DNA from: Cyanophora paradoxa
Taxonomy: Eukaryota > Glaucocystophyceae > Cyanophorales > Cyanophoraceae
Direction of reading: 5' to 3'
Length of the DNA: 53,739 nt
Assembly: GCA_004431415.1 (NCBI GenBank)
Contig: QPMI01000299.1
Location: 1 to 53,739 of the forward strand
Of the stretch, positions 51,217 to 53,739 are shown piece by piece. Each line of letters begins with the position of its first letter. Position 1 is the first letter of the stretch. Below the pieces are notes generated by a model. The model ran no database searches, had not been told where the DNA came from, and saw only the letters and a list, made by a program, of their open reading frames with translations. Made by a program: the position numbers and the translations under genes.

Positions 51217-53120
51217 CTAGTACTCGCCGCGGGCCTTCCTGCCGGCGGTCGCCGCGAACCTGCCGAAGCGGCGCCGGATGCCGCGCTTGACCTTGGACCG
51301 GTCTGCCGTGCTCCTCGCGCCAGCGGCGCCGGCCCGCCACTTGTCCGATGCTGTCCGGCCCGCCGGTGCCGGCGCGGCGGCTCTGCTCCTCGTGGCGGGG
51401 GCGCGCGCCGCTGGCCGGGCCGAGGAGGGGCCGGAGCGGGCGCGGGCCTTGAGGCGGGGGCTGGGGCGGGGCGGGGGCGGGGATGCGGGGCGGGGCGGGA
51501 GGCGAGGGCGCGGGCGTTGGAGGAGGAGGCGTCGAGGGGCAGGGGGCGGCGGCGGCGGAGGGCGTCCTGGAGGAGGTCGGCGAGGGGCCCGTCGCGCGGC
51601 GCCACGAGGTTCGTGACGACCCCGGGGCGCCCCGCCCGGGCGGTGCGGCCGGCCCGGTGCAGGTAGTCCACGGCCGTGCGCGGGAAGTCGAAGTTCACGA
51701 CGTGCCCCACGCTCGTCGTGTCCAGGCCCCGCGCCGCGATGTCCGTGCACACCTGCCGCACCCCGGCGTCGGCCCCCTGCCAGCCGGCCCCGCCCCGGCG
51801 CTCGCACCAGCACGCTCGCCTCCCCCGACGTGAACTTGGCCCACTCCTCCGCCCGGAGCTGCCGCGGGGCGTGGGCGGCGGCGCGGGGGGCGGGGAGGGC
51901 GGGGCGGGGCGGTGCACCCGCGGGGGGATGCCGCCGTGGAGGGAGGCGGGGGCGGGAACGCCGGACTCGGCGAGGAAGTGGGCGGTGGCGCGGCACGAGT
52001 CGATCGTGTTGCAGAAGACCAGCGTCCCCTGCCCCGCCCGGCTCCGCACCACCCGCAGCAGCTCCTCTGCGCCGCGCCGCGTCGGTCGCGCCCCACGCGG
52101 CGGCCCGCCGGGGGCGCGCACGCTGCTTCTGGAGGGCGGGGATGCGGAGGAAGTGGTGCTGGCCCTTGGGCGGCAGCTGGTGCGCGTCGGGGGCGGTGAT
52201 GCGCTGGGCGCCCTGCGGGGCGCTCGGGCGGGGCGGGGGCCGGAGGCCAGGGGCGGGGCGGGCGCACGGGAAAGTGCTTATCGCAGAGGCGGGAGACGGG
52301 CCCCGTGACGGATGCGCTGGCGAGGATGACCTGCACGCTGCGGCCCTTCTCCTCGACGTTCCGCTGCGCCCGCCTCGCCGGCCTCGGCCTCGGCGCGGGG
52401 CGGGGCGGGGCGGGCGGGGCGGGGCGGACGCGGATGGGGACGAGGAGGGCCTCGAGGTCGGGGAGGAAGGTGGGATCCACCATCGTGTCCGCCTCGTCGA
52501 TCACCAGGTACCGCACCCGCGTGAAGAAGACGTTCCCTGCGCCGCGGGTTGGCCCCGCCGGCCGGCGGCCGCGCGCCCCGCCCCCCGCACCGCGCTCCCG
52601 GTGCTTGAGCAGGCGCCCGGGCGTGGCGACGACGAGGTCCACACCGCGCTCCATCGTCTTCCGCTGCTCCGACTGCTTCTTGTGGCCCACGACCGCCAGC
52701 GAGCTGAACTTGGCGTGGTGCGCGAGCTGCTTCCCCACCGACAGGACCTGCAGCGCGAGCTCCCGATTCGGCACCAGAACGAGCGCCCGCGGCCGCATCT
52801 CCGTCGTCTTTCCCTCCTCCACTTCCTCCTCCTCCTTCAAGTTGTGGACGACGGGCAGCAGGAAAGCGAGGGTCTTGCCGGTTCCTGAGCGCGCATTTCC
52901 GCTCGATCTGGCGACGCGCTGACGTCGCCCGCCGCGCACCCGTCGGGGCCGTAATCAGGACGTCGGTGCGCCGCTTAATCGGCGGGATCGCCAGCTCTTG
53001 GATTGGAGTCGGCGAGTGAATCCCCATTCCTTGTAGTGCCGTTTGCAGTGATGGCACCAACGTCCGGAAGACGCCCTGCGGCGCCTCGGCGCTCGTGGAG
53101 GAAGGCCGAAGCAGCACCAG
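51217..53120 (-). CDS. DEAD-box RNA helicase, probably organellar
   Basis: The N-terminal boundary is uncertain; reliable coding begins near [20 protein letters not shown]. Motifs in order: Q motif [16 protein letters not shown], motif I APTG|TGKT (intron within), PNRELALQ (Ia), TPGRLLKH (Ib), VIDEADTM (II), [10 protein letters not shown] (III, SAS in place of SAT), [40 protein letters not shown] and [10 protein letters not shown] (VI). The basic tail [20 protein letters not shown] ends RKARGEY at 51217-51219. It resembles plant RH39 and animal DDX28, which act in organelle ribosome assembly. An Ala/Arg-rich upstream frame (MRPAVTRTLIAGRELRSAWP) could be a transit peptide, but I could not connect it in phase. 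Confidence 0.88.
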
Positions 53121-53433
53121 CGCTGGCGCTGGCGCGAGGCCACGCCGAGCGCAGTTCGCGGCCTGCGATCAGAGTCCGCGTCACTGCCGGACGCATAGCG
53201 TGTGCATGGCGCGCACCAGTGGCCAGCGAAGAGCGCCACGGTACATTTTTTGTGCTGCCAGCGGGGTACACAGGCTTTGACTGGGGCCGCGTCTTGGCTT
53301 CGTGTCTGGACTCGATTCTACTCTCCTCGATTGGTTGCTTATCTTGCATGAACTGAGAAGGCGCCGGGGAGGAAGCCTAACAGCGAGAGCTTCCTCCATT
53401 CCTCCTCCAGCTGGCAGCTGGTCCTCCAGAGCG
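53121..53433. promoter_or_regulatory. Divergent spacer between helicase and last gene
   Basis: About 310 bp between outward-facing genes, including the possible 5' exon or transit-peptide region of the helicase. Nothing else is recognised. Confidence 0.4.
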
Positions 53434-53739
53434 ATGCCGCCGATTGACAGATTAAGTCATGGTCTCATGGTGAGTCGTTTCTGAGCCCGAGGCGCCCGTT
53501 GCGTTGATTTTGACAGCGCTCGCTGCAGGAATATAGCAGCGCGAGGGCCACCGTCGCGTCGCCCTACACGCCGCGCATGAAGCCTCGGCCGCCGACGACG
53601 CCCCGCACCGGCGCCAGCGGGCGCAACGCCGCATCTCCGCGCAGTCCGAAGGGCGATCTCCGAATCAACAACTTCACCGCGAGCCCGGACGCTACGCAAG
53701 GCCCAGCAACGCCGAAGACGGCGGATGGGGCGCAGAGAG
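53434..53739 (+). CDS. 5' end of a Ser/Pro-rich protein
   Basis: The ATG at 53434 gives MPPIDRLSHGLM, followed by an intron (GTGAGTCG...CTCGCTGCAG) and the exon EYSSARATVASPYTPRMKPR, continuing through Pro/Thr/Ser-Pro motifs (TPRTG, SPRSPKG, TPKTADG). The S/T-P sites could be targets of proline-directed kinases. The gene runs off the window, and no domain is visible yet. Confidence 0.6.

Noticed and set aside
1-53739. A high-GC bacterial origin for the window
   Set aside because: Consistent spliceosomal introns, Cwc21, PP2A B56, Trm10 and FAM161-type genes show it is eukaryotic nuclear DNA.

Overview
This is nuclear DNA of a GC-rich microbial eukaryote. Every recognisable gene is split by short spliceosomal introns, most of them about 50-150 nt. 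They typically carry a CTGAC-type branch site shortly before a GCGCAG/GGCAG acceptor and are often filled with GCCCCGCCCC tracts. Many donors are GC rather than GT. A FAM161-type ciliary protein suggests a flagellate, and a protein resembling the C-terminal part of cyanobacterial/plastid DnaK-like proteins suggests a plastid. The best guess is a red-plastid alga (haptophyte or pelagophyte type), but the sequence alone does not settle the species.

Layout: 1-324, 3' end of an unknown gene; 658-3477, an NPF/DPF-motif plus RCC1-repeat protein; 3686-5628 (-) and about 9062/9567-12606 (+), two divergent paralogous VPV-repeat cytoskeleton-like proteins whose shared promoter is split by mobile element A (5689-8980); 12875-14478 (-), a Cwc21/SRRM2 splicing factor; 14604-19190, a FAM161-like protein; 19611-22591, unknown; 22709-23959 (-), EAPP-like; 24269-26294, tRNA methyltransferase Trm10; 27306-32012, mobile element B; 32207-33426, the orphan DnaK-C-terminus-like protein; 33669-35784 (-), enolase; 36095-37590, an EF-hand protein; 37591-39780, a large intergenic stretch; 39781-about 42265, a PP2A B56 subunit; 43028-46279 (-), an F-box-like unknown; 46705-48262 (-), an ARB2/FAM172 protein; 48505-51093, a membrane-anchored VanY-like D,D-carboxypeptidase; 51217-about 53120 (-), a DEAD-box helicase; 53434-end, the start of a Ser/Pro-rich gene.

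The most novel content is the pair of mobile elements. Both have TGTTGC... terminal inverted repeats (64 bp in A, about 112 bp in B) sharing a CCACGTAGCAGAA core, and both encode on the minus strand a retroviral-type integrase preceded by the same Cys/His-rich domain. A also carries a 5-bp CCTCC target duplication. Each element has a second, unrelated plus-strand gene. Their noncoding DNA and long introns are packed with an element-specific octamer (CGTGCCCA in A, CGTGTCCC/CGTGTCCG in B) that forms hairpins. The integrase genes are broken in complementary ways: A keeps the exon with the catalytic Glu but lacks the two Asp exons, and B keeps the Asp exons but lacks the Glu exon. The exon phases at the break match exactly.
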